Of a DNA stretch of 64,000 nucleotides, positions 34,276-43,358 are shown one piece after another. Under the pieces are notes generated by a model. The model was not told the origin of the DNA. It did no database searches and saw only the letters and a program-made list of their open reading frames with translations. The DNA is taken from assembly GCA_039649115.1 (NCBI GenBank), contig JBBWZQ010000120.1, positions 1 to 64,000 of the forward strand, in the 5' to 3' direction. The stretch comes from DATEJJ01 sp039649115 (GTDB taxonomy: Bacteria; Actinomycetota; Actinomycetes; Mycobacteriales; Micromonosporaceae). The translations under genes and the position numbers were made by a program. Position 1 is the first letter of the stretch; the number at the start of each line of letters is the position of its first letter.

Positions 34276-36377
34276 GCAGGCTCCTCCACGCGCACCGCCG
34301 GCAGCATCCGGTCCAGCCAGCGCGGCAGCCACCAGTTGGCGCGGCCGAACAGTTCCATCGCCGCGGGCACCAGGATGAGGCGCACGATGGTCGCGTCCAC
34401 CAGGACCATCACCGCGAGCCCGAGGCCGAGCTGCTTGACCGCCAGGTCCGCGCCGAACATCACGGACAGGAACACGACCACCATGATGGCGGCGGCCGCG
34501 GTGATGACGCGGGCGGTGCGGGACAGCCCGGTGACGACGGCCTGCCGGGTCTCCCCGCACGCGTCATACGCCTCCCGGATGCGCGAGACCAGGAACACCT
34601 CATAGTCCATGGACAACCCGAACAGTACCGGGAACATGATCATTGGTACGTACGCGGCGATCGGCATCGGGCCGGGGAAGCCGAGGACGCGGGTGAGCCA
34701 GCCCCACTGCACGGCGGCGACGAGCGCGCCGTACGCGGCCCCGATCGAGACAAGGTTCAGGATCGCGGCCTTCAGTGCCAGCACCACGGAACGGAAGACC
34801 GCGATCAGCAGCAGTACGGACAGCCCCACCACGACGGCGATCAGCAGTGGCAACCGGCCGGCGACGAGGTCGGCGAAGTCTACCGCCAGCGCGGTCGTGC
34901 CGCCGATCGGCAACCCCGGTACAACATCGGTGCGCAGGTGGCGGACCAGGCTGGCGGTCGCCGCGGACTGGCCGCTGGTCGCCGGGTACGCGATCACGAG
35001 CGCGACGGCACCGTCCTGGCTGACCCGTGGCGCGGTGACCGAGGCGACCCCGGGAGTGGCGCGGACCGCGGCGGCGACCCGGTCGGCCGAGCCGGCGGGC
35101 TGCACGACGATCACCAGCGGCGCGTCGTAGCCGGCGCCGAAGCCGCGGGCGAGGATGCGGTGGGTGGCGTAGCCGCTGGTGGCGTGGGGCTGGGTGCTCT
35201 CGTCGGGCATGGACAGGCGCATGCCGAACGCCGGTGCCGCCAGTACCAGAAGAATGGCACCGGCACCCACGGCCGCGAGCACCGGCCGCCGGGCCACGGC
35301 CGTGGCCCACCGGGCCGCCAGCGGCAGCCGGTCCGCGGCCCGCCGGGTGAGATGCGGCACCCGCAGCCGGTCGATGGCCCGGCCGGTGTAGCCGAGCAGC
35401 GCGGGCAGCAGGGTCACCGCGGCGAGCATGGTGAGGGCGACGGTCAGCGCCGCGCCCACCGCGACGCCGCGCAGCAACGGCAGGTTCATCAGCAACAGGC
35501 CCAGCAGACCCACGACGACGGTACCGCCGGCGAACAGCACCGCCCGCCCGGCCGTGGTGGTCGCGGCCACGGTCGCCTCCTGTGGCGCATGTCCGGCGGC
35601 CAGCATCTCGCGGTAGCGGGTCACGATGAACAGCGCGTAGTCGATGCCGACCCCCAGCCCGATCATCGTCGCCAGGATCGGCGCGAAGCCCGGCGTGGGC
35701 AGCACGTGGTTGAGCAGCATCATGCCGGCGAGACCGGTGCCGATGCCGAAGATCGCGGCCACGATCGGCAGCGCCATCGCCAGCACGGAGCCGAACGCGA
35801 CCAGCAGGACGACCATTGCCGCGGTCAGGCCGATGCCGTCGGCGGCGCCGCCGCCCGGGGTCTCCGCGCCGTCCACCGCGCTGCCGCCCAGTGCGAACTC
35901 GACACCGCCACCGGACGCGCCCCGCACGTCGTGGACGAGGGAGAGGGTCTGGGCGCTCGGCATGGAGTCGGAGTTGACATCCAGCGACGCGTCGGCGAAG
36001 GCGGTATGCCGGTCCGCCGAGATCTGCCCGGGCACCTGGTACGGCGAGCCGACCTCGGTCACGTGCGGTGCCGCGCGCAGCCGCCCGAGTACCGCCTCGA
36101 CCCGGCCGCGTACCGCCGGATCGTCCACGCCGGCGTCGGCGTACACCGCCACGGTCAGCGACGCGCCGGCGGACCGGCTCGGGAAGTGCTGCGCGATGAG
36201 GGCCTGCGCGCGCTGGGACGGCCGGTCGCCGCCCGAGTAGCTGGTCGTGGCCGGCGCGCCCTTGGTGAAGCCCAGGACGAGCAGGCCGGCGGCGACCGCG
36301 GTCCACGCCAGGGTGACGAGCAGGCGGTGCCGGTGGCAGAAGGTGGCGAGGCGGGCGAGGGTGCCAGTGGTGGTCAT
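34263..36377 (-). CDS. MMPL/RND-family membrane transporter
   Basis: This 704-residue protein is built of two repeats, each with one helix, a ~120-residue outer loop, and five further helices. GLGVGIDYALFIVTRYRE and FGLSMDYEVFLVSRIREAYD hold the conserved Asp-Tyr pairs that carry protons. The family exports lipids, siderophores or drugs in actinomycetes. ATG 36377 has a GAGGAC-type site. The upstream two-component genes lie on the same strand 98 bp away and could control it. The last 13 bp overlap the end of the gene at 33493. Confidence 0.88.
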   Translation of the reverse strand: MTTTGTLARLATFCHRHRLLVTLAWTAVAAGLLVLGFTKGAPATTSYSGGDRPSQRAQALIAQHFPSRSAGASLTVAVYADAGVDDPAVRGRVEAVLGRLRAAPHVTEVGSPYQVPGQISADRHTAFADASLDVNSDSMPSAQTLSLVHDVRGASGGGVEFALGGSAVDGAETPGGGAADGIGLTAAMVVLLVAFGSVLAMALPIVAAIFGIGTGLAGMMLLNHVLPTPGFAPILATMIGLGVGIDYALFIVTRYREMLAAGHAPQEATVAATTTAGRAVLFAGGTVVVGLLGLLLMNLPLLRGVAVGAALTVALTMLAAVTLLPALLGYTGRAIDRLRVPHLTRRAADRLPLAARWATAVARRPVLAAVGAGAILLVLAAPAFGMRLSMPDESTQPHATSGYATHRILARGFGAGYDAPLVIVVQPAGSADRVAAAVRATPGVASVTAPRVSQDGAVALVIAYPATSGQSAATASLVRHLRTDVVPGLPIGGTTALAVDFADLVAGRLPLLIAVVVGLSVLLLIAVFRSVVLALKAAILNLVSIGAAYGALVAAVQWGWLTRVLGFPGPMPIAAYVPMIMFPVLFGLSMDYEVFLVSRIREAYDACGETRQAVVTGLSRTARVITAAAAIMVVVFLSVMFGADLAVKQLGLGLAVMVLVDATIVRLILVPAAMELFGRANWWLPRWLDRMLPAVRVEEPAYNA

Positions 36378-36456
36378 GTCCTCGATGGTGGCGATCCGGC
36401 GGCGCCCGGTCGTCCGCCCTGGGCAGGCTGTGCCGGGCCCGGGCTACTACGACCGC

Positions 36457-36474
36457 GTACTCCCGGAGGAGTAC
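36457..36474. terminator. Small hairpin after the response regulator
   Basis: GTACTCC-CGGA-GGAGTAC forms a 7-bp stem with a four-base loop directly past the response-regulator stop. It may end the two-component transcript before mmpL. Modest strength. Confidence 0.4.
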
Positions 36475-36475
36475 G

Positions 36476-37147
36476 TCACCGCCGGCGGGCCTGGACCAGC
36501 CCGCTCTCGTAGGCGAACACGACGAGCTGCGCGCGGTCCCGCGCACCCACCTTCGTCATCGCCCGGCTCACGTGGGTCTTCGCGGTCAGCGGGCTGACCA
36601 CCAGCTTGGCTGCGATGTCCTCATTGGACAGTCCGGCCGCGACGAGCTGGACCACCTCCCGCTCGCGCTCGGTCAGCAGGGCGAGCTGCGGGCTGGGCGG
36701 CGCGGGATCGTCGGGCTGGGCCCGCGCGGTGAAGCGGGCGATGACCGCCCGGGTGACGCTCGGCGACAGCAGCGCCTCGCCCCGCGCCGTGATGCGCACC
36801 GCATCCAGCAGGCCGGCCGGCTCGGTGTCCTTGACGAGGAAGCCGCTCGCGCCGGAACGCAGCGCGGCGAACACGTTCTCCTCCTCGGCGTAGGTGGTCA
36901 GGATGAGGATGCGGACCGCGGACAGGCTGCCGTCGCCGGTGATGCGCCGGGTGGCGGTCACCCCGTCGACCTCGGGCATCCGGATGTCCATCAGCACCAC
37001 GTCCGGCCGCAGTTGCCGGGCCAGCGCCACCGCCTCGCCGCCGTTGGTGGCCTCGCCCACCACGTCGATGTCGGGCGCCGACTCCAGCAGCATCCGGAAC
37101 CCGGCCCGCACGAGGGCCTGGTCGTCGGCGAGCAGCACCCGGATCAT
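36476..37147 (-). CDS. NarL/LuxR-type response regulator
   Basis: This 223-residue protein has a receiver domain with phospho-acceptor D54 (VVLMDIRMPEVDG) and a LuxR-type DNA-binding domain at the end (LTEREREVVQLVAAGLSNED to TVKTH-like TAKTHVSRAM). Its ATG overlaps the kinase stop (ATGA), so it is co-translated with its partner. The mmpL gene downstream is a candidate target. Confidence 0.92.
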   Translation of the reverse strand: MIRVLLADDQALVRAGFRMLLESAPDIDVVGEATNGGEAVALARQLRPDVVLMDIRMPEVDGVTATRRITGDGSLSAVRILILTTYAEEENVFAALRSGASGFLVKDTEPAGLLDAVRITARGEALLSPSVTRAVIARFTARAQPDDPAPPSPQLALLTEREREVVQLVAAGLSNEDIAAKLVVSPLTAKTHVSRAMTKVGARDRAQLVVFAYESGLVQARRR

Positions 37148-38298
37148 GCGGCCCCACATCCGAACGGCAGCACCGCGTGCACCCGGTACCCGCCGTCCGG
37201 GCCTGGTCCCGCCTGCAACTGCCCGCCGAGCGTGGCCGCCCGCTCGCGCATGCCGGCAAGGCCGTGCCCGCCGGTCGCCACCGGAGCGGCACTCGACCCG
37301 TCGTCGACCACCTCCAGGGTCACCGCGTCCGACCGGTATCCGATGTGGACGGTCGCGCTCGCGTCCGGCCCCGCGTGGCGCAGCACGTTCGTCAGCGCCT
37401 CCTGCAGGATCCGGTACCCGGAATGGTCCACAGTGGATGGCAGCGGTACCGGCGTGCCCTCGGTGCGCACGGCGACCGGCAGGCCCGCGGCCCGTACCGC
37501 CGCCAGCAGCGCGGGCAGCCGGTCCAGCCCGGCGGCGCGGTCGGACACCGCGCTGCCCTCGTCGCCCTCGCGCAGCACGCCGAGCGTGGCGCGCATCTCG
37601 TCGAGCGCGGCGCTGCCCGTGCTGCGGATCGCCCGCAGCGCCTCGCGCGCCTGGTCCGGGCGCTCGTCGAGGACCTGCAGCGCGGCGCCGGACTGCACCG
37701 TCACGGTGGCCAGCGCGTGGGATACCGTGTCGTGCAGTTCCCGGGCGACGCGCAGCCGCTCCTGGGCCACCTGCCGGGCGGCCTCCCGCTCGTGCTCCTC
37801 GGTGACCATGCGCAGCCGCTCCTGGCTCTGTGCGGCGAGCAGCCGCCGGCTGCGCACCAGCCAGCCGAGCAGCAGGGCCACGGCGATCAGCGCGGCGTGC
37901 GGCAGCAGGTTGTTGACGATGTCCAGGGCGGGCCGGCCGTCGCGCAGGCCGACGAGGGTGGCCGCGGTGAAATAGAAGACGGGTACCGGCACGATGGACC
38001 AGGTCCGCCCGGCCTCGGCGGCGAGGTAGCAGGGTACGACCAGCACCACGGTCGGCGGGAAGCCGGGAAAGTTCGCGGCGTAGTAGGCGAACAGGACACC
38101 CGCGACGGCGTACAGGGAGCCCAGCGGCCAGCGCCGCCGCACCAGCAAGGGCAGCGCCATGGCGACCCCCAGCAGCCGGCCCACCGGCCCGGGTGGCTGG
38201 GACCCGGGCTCCTCGGCGACCTGGATCGCGACCTGGGTGGCCCCGGCGACCGCACCGGTCACCGCGACGTCCATCACCCAGGCGTTCCATCGGGCCAC
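37144..38298 (-). CDS. Sensor histidine kinase (HisKA_3 type)
   Basis: This 384-residue kinase has about five to six N-terminal membrane helices (to ~150), a dimerisation/phosphotransfer helix with H189 (RVARELHDTVSHALATV) and a HATPase domain (ILQEALTNVLRHAG, GGHGLAGMRERA). GTG 38298 is chosen because TACCTT (38305-38310) lies six bases ahead, a leaderless -10 pattern; longer in-frame starts would run into the divergent small gene's control region. It is paired with the overlapping response regulator. Confidence 0.88.
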   Translation of the reverse strand: MARWNAWVMDVAVTGAVAGATQVAIQVAEEPGSQPPGPVGRLLGVAMALPLLVRRRWPLGSLYAVAGVLFAYYAANFPGFPPTVVLVVPCYLAAEAGRTWSIVPVPVFYFTAATLVGLRDGRPALDIVNNLLPHAALIAVALLLGWLVRSRRLLAAQSQERLRMVTEEHEREAARQVAQERLRVARELHDTVSHALATVTVQSGAALQVLDERPDQAREALRAIRSTGSAALDEMRATLGVLREGDEGSAVSDRAAGLDRLPALLAAVRAAGLPVAVRTEGTPVPLPSTVDHSGYRILQEALTNVLRHAGPDASATVHIGYRSDAVTLEVVDDGSSAAPVATGGHGLAGMRERAATLGGQLQAGPGPDGGYRVHAVLPFGCGAA

Positions 38299-38412
38299 GC
38301 GGACAAGGTACCGCCTCGCCAGCAGAAGACCGACAGTGTGCAGAAGTACGCGGACAGGACTGGTCACCTCTGGACTCATGGACGTGTCCAACGCCATGAC
38401 CTGGAGGTTCGC

Positions 38413-38601
38413 ATGCTGTCCCTGACCTTCTGCCCCGAGCCCGCCTGCGGAGCGCCCGCCGAGATCACCGCCCGGTACGCGCTGCGCTCCACTGACGGCC
38501 CGATCGAGCACGTGACGACGTACTGCGTGCGGCGTCACCGGTTCGTGCTGCCGACCGAGCGGCTCGCCGCGGCCGGAATCGGCGGGCCGCGCGCCAGGTA
38601 G
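38413..38601 (+). CDS. Small zinc-ribbon-like protein
   Basis: This 62-residue protein has the pattern CPEPACGAPAEI and TTYCVRRHRFVLP: three to four Cys/His residues spaced like a small zinc site. TGGAGG ends five bases before ATG 38413. Similar short proteins are common in actinomycetes. It is divergent from the histidine kinase. Function unknown. Confidence 0.65.
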   Translation: MLSLTFCPEPACGAPAEITARYALRSTDGPIEHVTTYCVRRHRFVLPTERLAAAGIGGPRAR

Positions 38602-38623
38602 GCGGTTGCGCGGCGCGGACAGA

Positions 38624-39020
38624 ATGGCGGGTGTGCGTCTCACCCGCCCGGCCGCGCCCTGCTCCGCCTGACCGTTCTCGCCATGCTGGCCGGCTGCTCC
38701 GGCGGCGCGCAGGAGGGTGGCGCACCGCGGGACTGCCAGCCGGACGTCGCACCGTCGGCCGTCGCCAGCCGGCCGCCGGTGCCGGCGGGGCTCGGCGAGC
38801 CACGGCACGTCACGGCCAGGCCGGGCACGGTGACGTCGGTGCTCGGCCCGCTGGCCGACCCGACGCGGGGTGCCGCTGGGTGGGGAGCGGGTTGCGGCTG
38901 CGCGCGGACGGGCCGGCGCCGGTCAGCGTCGACCTGTTCGCGACCAGCCTGGTCGTGACCGGCTCCGGCGGGGGATACCAGCCGGACGCGCCCGGTGTGA
39001 CCTACGCCTGGCGGATATGA
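38624..39020 (+). pseudogene. Decayed lipoprotein gene (two frameshifts)
   Basis: Three frames read on from each other. ATG 38624 gives MAGVRLTRPA. The next frame gives LLRLTVLAMLAGCSGG with a lipobox (LAGC) and ~60 more residues. After about 38865 a third frame gives CRWVGSGLRLRADGPAPVSV to GVTYAWRI at 39020. Together they look like one ~130-residue lipoprotein broken by two frameshifts. Sequencing error is possible but two in 250 bp is unlikely. The end overlaps the convergent gene by 19 bp. Confidence 0.65.
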
Positions 39021-39598
39021 GCATCGGTGGGCTGGCGGCCGAGGTACCGCAGCAGCGCCGCCGCGGCGTCATCGGTGTCCTGCGGGGCGAGTGCCGGTGC
39101 GAACGCGAAGGCCCGCAGCGGCTCGACGATCCTGGTGGCGACGGTCATCAGGGGCCGGGCCATCTCCACGGTCAGTGGCGACGGCTGGCCGGTGGCGACC
39201 GCGATGTCCCAGGCGTGCACCGCCGCGTCGAGCGCGCACGCTCCCGCGGCCAGCCACGCCGGCATCGCACCCTGCGGCAGCGGGGTCGGCACCTCGGGAG
39301 CGTCATCGTCGACGGTCGCGTACACGCCGCTCGACGCCGCGAGGGCCTCGTCCAGGAACGCCAGCGCATCCCCGTCCAGCTGGCCGGAGGGCGAGAACGG
39401 GTCGAACGACGGCCACGGGCCACCGGTGACCGCCGCCGCATACCCGATCTGGTCGCCGGCCGCGTGCTGCAGAACCTGCGTCACCGACCACTTCTCGCAC
39501 GGCGTCCGCAGGTCCCAGTCGCCCGCCCCCACGCCGGCCACCGTGTCCCGCAACGCCCGGTGCGACTCGTCCAGCAGAGACCGCCATTCGCCAACCAT
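39002..39598 (-). CDS. TIGR03086-type DinB/MDMPI-family metal-binding protein
   Basis: This 198-residue protein belongs to the mycothiol-dependent maleylpyruvate isomerase-like/DinB four-helix family. RTPCEKWSVTQVLQHAAGDQ and CALDAAVHAWDIAVATGQ supply the histidines that bind the metal. These proteins are typical of mycothiol-making actinobacteria. ATG 39598 has GGAGGAG nine bases upstream; the TTG at 39616 would place that site inside the gene. Confidence 0.82.
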   Translation of the reverse strand: MVGEWRSLLDESHRALRDTVAGVGAGDWDLRTPCEKWSVTQVLQHAAGDQIGYAAAVTGGPWPSFDPFSPSGQLDGDALAFLDEALAASSGVYATVDDDAPEVPTPLPQGAMPAWLAAGACALDAAVHAWDIAVATGQPSPLTVEMARPLMTVATRIVEPLRAFAFAPALAPQDTDDAAAALLRYLGRQPTDAHIRQA

Positions 39599-39896
39599 CG
39601 CGCCCAACTCCTCCAATTAGAACGGAATACTTTGTTCCGCCTCAGCATAGCAGACCGGAACGATCCGTTCCAGTCTGCGACGGAGGCCCGGCTGCGAGGG
39701 CAAGATCTCCGGTCGCCCTGATCACGCCGGGGCCCAGTCTTGGCGAGCGGAGCGTCGAATGGAGTCTGCCGAGAAATGCCCCGCGCGGCGGGTCCGGCTG
39801 ACATGGCTCGGCGGTGCGCCGGGCCGGGCCGCCGCCGGGCTGCGGGCCGGGTTGCGGCGGGGCTGTGGCCGGGTTGCGGTCGGGGTCGCCGGAGCG

Positions 39897-39944
39897 GACC
39901 TTGGTCGCTGCGACACGTCAGGGCGTGTAGCGGCGACCAAGGTC
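39897..39944. repeat. Long inverted repeat (21-bp stem)
   Basis: Arms 39897-39917 and 39924-39944 match in 19 of 21 positions, including a perfect outer GACCTTGGTCGC; the loop is TCAGGG. It is far from any gene end, so it is less likely a simple terminator than a remnant or small structured element. Confidence 0.8.
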
Positions 39945-40005
39945 TGTGTGGCACCGCAGCGAGGGCGATGAGGGTCGGGGATGTCGGTATTGTTCTGCTC
40001 CGCTG

Positions 40006-40248
40006 TGGGTGATCGCCCGAGCGTGCGTCCTGGTCGGGCGAGCGGGGACCGTGATCGCGTGCGAGGGCGCCGTGATCGTGCGGGTGGCGCCGTGATCGTG
40101 GGGTGGCGCCGTGATCGGTTTGGGACGGCGCCGTGATCGCGCGTGGGCGCCAAGATCGCGTGCGTGGGCGCCGTGATCGCGCGCGTGGGCGTCGTGATCC
40201 ACGCGCGTGGGCGTCGTGGTCGGTCGGGTGGCGCCGTGATCACGGGGA
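40006..40248. repeat. Degenerate GATC-containing tandem array
   Basis: About ten to eleven units of roughly 19-22 bp follow the pattern GGCGCCGTGATCG(C/T)G(C/N)G(G)GTG. Nearly all carry GATC at the same place. Unit length and sequence drift, and there are no spacers, so it is not a CRISPR array. Confidence 0.75.
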
Positions 40249-40413
40249 GCCGGGGGTTGATCGCGATCCGGCGGAGAAACGGATAGTCGACTACGCGTTC
40301 CTCCGGCAACTCGTGATCATGCCGGCGCCGCACGCCCTGATCATGGTGACCGCGGCCGAAGGCCACCACACCGGTGCTGCGCAGAGCGAAGCGACCAGCC
40401 TGCACCGCCCGGC

Positions 40414-40464
40414 ATCGCCCGCACCCGTGTCGGTTCGGCAATCGCCCGCACCCGTGTCGGTTCG
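40414..40464. repeat. 24-bp direct repeat
   Basis: ATCGCCCGCACCCGTGTCGG plus TTCG occurs at 40414-40437 and again at 40441-40464, with three bases between. Confidence 0.8.
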
Positions 40465-40589
40465 ATGACGCAACGCCGTGCAGGCCACCGTGCGACAGGC
40501 TGAAACCATCACTTTTGCCGCCATGAGTGGTACGGCGATCCGGCGGCGGGTGGCAGGGCGTGGGCGGCACGCACCTCACCGGCCAGTTG

Positions 40590-41040
40590 ACATGTGACCG
40601 CGCCGCGGTCTGCTACGGCATCGCGATCCCTTGCCGGCGGCGCTCCTGGGTGGCAGGGCCGCGTCCGGCGTGGCCGTGCCGGCCGGCCAGCTACTCGTCG
40701 CGGTCGTCCCGCTGCTCACCGTGGCGCCGCTGGGTGCCGGCGCGCCGCCGGCCCCGGGTCGGCTGTCACCCGCCGTGCCGGCCAGCGCGCTCGGGGCGCG
40801 GGGCACCGGCATCGCGTTCGTGCTCAACTTCCGGGTGGTCCGGCGCCGGCGCATCGGCTTTCCGTGACGTACCTGTTGCCGATCGTGGCCACCACCTTCG
40901 GCGTGCTCGGGCCCGGCGCGGACATCCGTTGGCACCAGCCGGTGGGCGCGCTGGTCGTGCTGGTGGGTCGCGGTCCCCCGGGGCGTCCTGCGGCTGCCGG
41001 GCGCGCGTGGTGTCTCATGTGGACAGCGAGGTGGCGCCCG
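40590..41040 (+). pseudogene. EamA/DMT transporter pseudogene (C-terminal half)
   Basis: Parts of a drug/metabolite transporter appear in three frames: AAVCYGIAIP near 40610; LPAALLGGRAASGVAVPAGQ through GTGIAFVLNFRVVRR from 40631; and VTYLLPIVATTFGVLGPGAD then RWHQPVGALVVLVG after about 40864. In order these match the second half of EamA proteins (YLLPVVA, N/HQPVGALVVL). The first half is missing and at least two frameshifts are needed, so it is not functional. Confidence 0.72.
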
Positions 41041-41082
41041 GGATCGGGGCCGGCGTTCGGGGGTAGCGCTCAATTTGTTTGA

Positions 41083-41110
41083 GCCATAAACTTAAGCGGC
41101 TGTCACCTAG
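41083..41110. promoter_or_regulatory. AT-rich control region of the sugar importer
   Basis: A stretch around TTTGTTTGAGCCATAAACTT is far richer in A/T than its surroundings and contains GTTT and AAAC seven bases apart as a short inverted repeat. It lies 35-60 bp before the importer ATG, where a -10 or a ROK/LacI-type operator is expected. The exact regulator is unknown. Confidence 0.4.
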
Positions 41111-41143
41111 ATCCGGCCTTCACCGGTCAGAGGAGGAAGGCGC

Positions 41144-42457
41144 ATGTTCCGATCACGAAGGCTCGCCACGTTGGCCGTACTGGCCACCGTCGGGTCGCTG
41201 GCATTGAGCGCGTGCAACAGCAGCAGCGGTGGTTCGCAGTCGAACGGCAGTTCCAGCAAGGTGCTGAAGCTGTGGCACTACGAGGGCCCGACCAGTGCGA
41301 TGGGCGTGGCGTGGGCCGAGGCCATCAAACAGTTCAAAAACACCCATCCGGGCGTCGAGGTCAAGTTCGAGGAGAAGGGGTTCGAGCAGATCCAGCAGAA
41401 CGCCGCCATGATCCTCAACTCCAACGACGCGCCGGACCTCATGGAGTACAACAAGGGCAACGCCACCGCCGGCCTGCTGTCCAAGCAGGGGCTGCTGACC
41501 GACATCAGCGCCGAGGTGACGAAGCGGGGCTGGGACAAGTTGCTGTCCCCGAGCCTGCAGACCACCGCCCGGTACGACCCGCGGGGCATCATGGGCTCCG
41601 GCAACTGGTACGGCGTGCCCAACTACGGCGAATACGTCATGGTGTTCTACAACAAGGACATGTTCGCGAAGTACCACCTGCAGGTACCGACCACGCTCGC
41701 CGAGTTCACGGCCGTGATGGACACCTTCGTGAGGAACAAGGTGACCCCGCTGTCGGTCGGCGGCAAGGAGTACCCGGCGCAGCAGATCCTCTACGAGCTG
41801 GCGCTGTCCCAGGCGGACCGGTCCTTTGTAGACAGTTACGAGCTGTACAAGGGCAAGGTGGACTTCCACGGTCCGCAGTTCACCTACGCCGCCAACACGT
41901 TCTCCGACTGGGTGAAGAAGGGGTACATCGCGAAGAACTCGGCCGGCATCATCGCCGAGGACATGGGTGTCGCCTTCGAACAGGGCAAGTTCCCCATCAT
42001 GATCTCCGGTAGCTGGTGGTTCGGGCGGCTGGCCAGCGACATCAAGAACTACCAGTGGGGCACGTTCCTGTTCCCGGGCAACAAGCTGCACCCGGGGTCG
42101 AGCGGCAACATCTGGGTGGTGCCGAGCAAGTCGAAGAGCAAGAGCCTGGCCTACGACTTCATCGACATCACGATGAAGCCCGAGATCCAGAACCTGCTGG
42201 GCAACTCGGGTGGGGTACCGGTGGCCGCGGACGCCTCGAAGATCACCGACGCGAGGAGCAAGGACCTCATCGCCAACTTCAACACGATCGCGGCGCAGGA
42301 CGGGCTCGCGTTCTACCCTGACTGGCCGGCACCGGGCTACTACGACGTGCTGGTGGCCGGGGTGCAGAATCTGATCAACGGAACCAAGAGCCCGAGCGCG
42401 GTACTCGACGAGATTGCCAAGCCGTACAACGACAATCTCGCGAACATCGGCGGTTGA
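41144..42457 (+). CDS. Sugar ABC importer, substrate-binding lipoprotein
   Basis: This 437-residue extracellular binding protein has a lipoprotein signal (LALSAC, lipid on Cys ~24) and a Ser/Gly-rich spacer. LKLWHYEGPTSAMGVAWAEA, PDLMEYNKGNATAGLLSKQG, WYGVPNYGEYVMVFYNKDMF and SGSWWFG are typical of family-1 (maltose/oligosaccharide class) binding proteins. AGAGGAGGAAGG precedes the ATG. It is the first gene of a three-gene operon; no ATPase gene follows, so a shared ATPase of the MsiK type is presumed. The sugar cannot be named. Confidence 0.92.
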   Translation: MFRSRRLATLAVLATVGSLALSACNSSSGGSQSNGSSSKVLKLWHYEGPTSAMGVAWAEAIKQFKNTHPGVEVKFEEKGFEQIQQNAAMILNSNDAPDLMEYNKGNATAGLLSKQGLLTDISAEVTKRGWDKLLSPSLQTTARYDPRGIMGSGNWYGVPNYGEYVMVFYNKDMFAKYHLQVPTTLAEFTAVMDTFVRNKVTPLSVGGKEYPAQQILYELALSQADRSFVDSYELYKGKVDFHGPQFTYAANTFSDWVKKGYIAKNSAGIIAEDMGVAFEQGKFPIMISGSWWFGRLASDIKNYQWGTFLFPGNKLHPGSSGNIWVVPSKSKSKSLAYDFIDITMKPEIQNLLGNSGGVPVAADASKITDARSKDLIANFNTIAAQDGLAFYPDWPAPGYYDVLVAGVQNLINGTKSPSAVLDEIAKPYNDNLANIGG

Positions 42458-42460
42458 GGC

Positions 42461-43357
42461 GTGGCGGGGACGCGGTCGGCGCGCCGGAAGGGATACGCCG
42501 TCTTCCTGCTCCCCGGTGTGGTGCTGTCGCTCGCGGTCATCATCGTGCCCTTCGTGATGACCGTGGGCGTCAGCTTCACCCGCTGGACGGGTGTCGGCCG
42601 TCCACAGTGGATAGGCCTGCACAACTACGCCCGGCTGCTGCACGACGACAACTTCTGGGCGTCCTTCCGGCACATCGGGCTGATCATCGTGGCGATGGCG
42701 GTGATACCGACCCTGATCGGCCTGGTGCTGGCCGCCGTGCTGTTCGACTACCTCGGCCGGGTCTTCGGCGCCCGCACCGCGAGCGTGTTCCGGTCCGGGT
42801 TCTACCTGCCGCAGGTGCTGCCGGTGGCGGTCACCGGCATCGTCTGGGGCTGGATCCTGCACCCCACCTACGGCGCGCTCAACGCGATCCTGGACAAGAC
42901 CGGCCTGCACGCGCTGGCCAAGAACTGGCTGGGTGACCCGACCTACGCGCTGTACAGCGTCATGGCCGTCATGGTGTGGATCCAGGTCGGCTACCCGGTG
43001 GTGATGTTCATGGCCGGGCTGCAGCGCGTCGACCCCGAACTGTACGAGGCCGCCGACCTGGACGGCGCGTCGTGGTGGCAGCGCTTCTCCCGGATCGCCG
43101 TGCACCTGATCCGGCCCGAGATCTACGTGGTGCTGGTGACCACGACCATCGCCGCGCTGAAGATATTCGGTCAGATCTTCGTACTGACGCGGGGCGGGCC
43201 CGGCAACGCCACGCTGGTCCCGTCGTACTTCGCGTACAAGAACTTCTTCGAGAACGCGAACGTCGGGTACGGCTCGGCCATCGCCACCGTGCTCGCCCTG
43301 ATAATTCTCGTGCTGACCGCGCTGTTCCTCCGGGTGCAGACGCGCGGGGAGGTGTGA
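42461..43357 (+). CDS. Sugar ABC importer permease (MalF/UgpA type)
   Basis: This 298-residue inner-membrane subunit has about six helices. The EAA loop that docks the ATPase reads ELYEAADLDGASWWQRFSRI. The GTG start at 42461 is three bases after the binding-protein stop. LTRGGPGNATLVPSYFAYKN is typical of this class. Confidence 0.92.
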   Translation: MAGTRSARRKGYAVFLLPGVVLSLAVIIVPFVMTVGVSFTRWTGVGRPQWIGLHNYARLLHDDNFWASFRHIGLIIVAMAVIPTLIGLVLAAVLFDYLGRVFGARTASVFRSGFYLPQVLPVAVTGIVWGWILHPTYGALNAILDKTGLHALAKNWLGDPTYALYSVMAVMVWIQVGYPVVMFMAGLQRVDPELYEAADLDGASWWQRFSRIAVHLIRPEIYVVLVTTTIAALKIFGQIFVLTRGGPGNATLVPSYFAYKNFFENANVGYGSAIATVLALIILVLTALFLRVQTRGEV

Positions 43358-43358
43358 G

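Larger units (their letters stand above)
39599..40589. other. Non-coding repeat-rich region
   Basis: Nearly 1 kb without a credible gene: long frames exist only because the sequence is repetitive and G/C-rich. It contains a GGGTTGCGG-rich stretch (39815-39890), a long hairpin (39897-39944), a degenerate ~20-bp array (about 40006-40248) and a 24-bp direct repeat (40414-40464). Decayed genes flank it on both sides, suggesting a site that has gained and lost DNA. Confidence 0.7.

Noticed and set aside
40006..40248. Possible CRISPR array
   Set aside because: Units are contiguous, degenerate and lack distinct spacers; no cas genes nearby.
39722..40579. 285-codon - strand open frame in the repeat region
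   Set aside because: It is low-complexity and arises from the repeat array; no start site or domain.
41083..41110. A specific ROK/XylR operator
   Set aside because: The region is AT-rich but its inverted repeat is too short to name a regulator.
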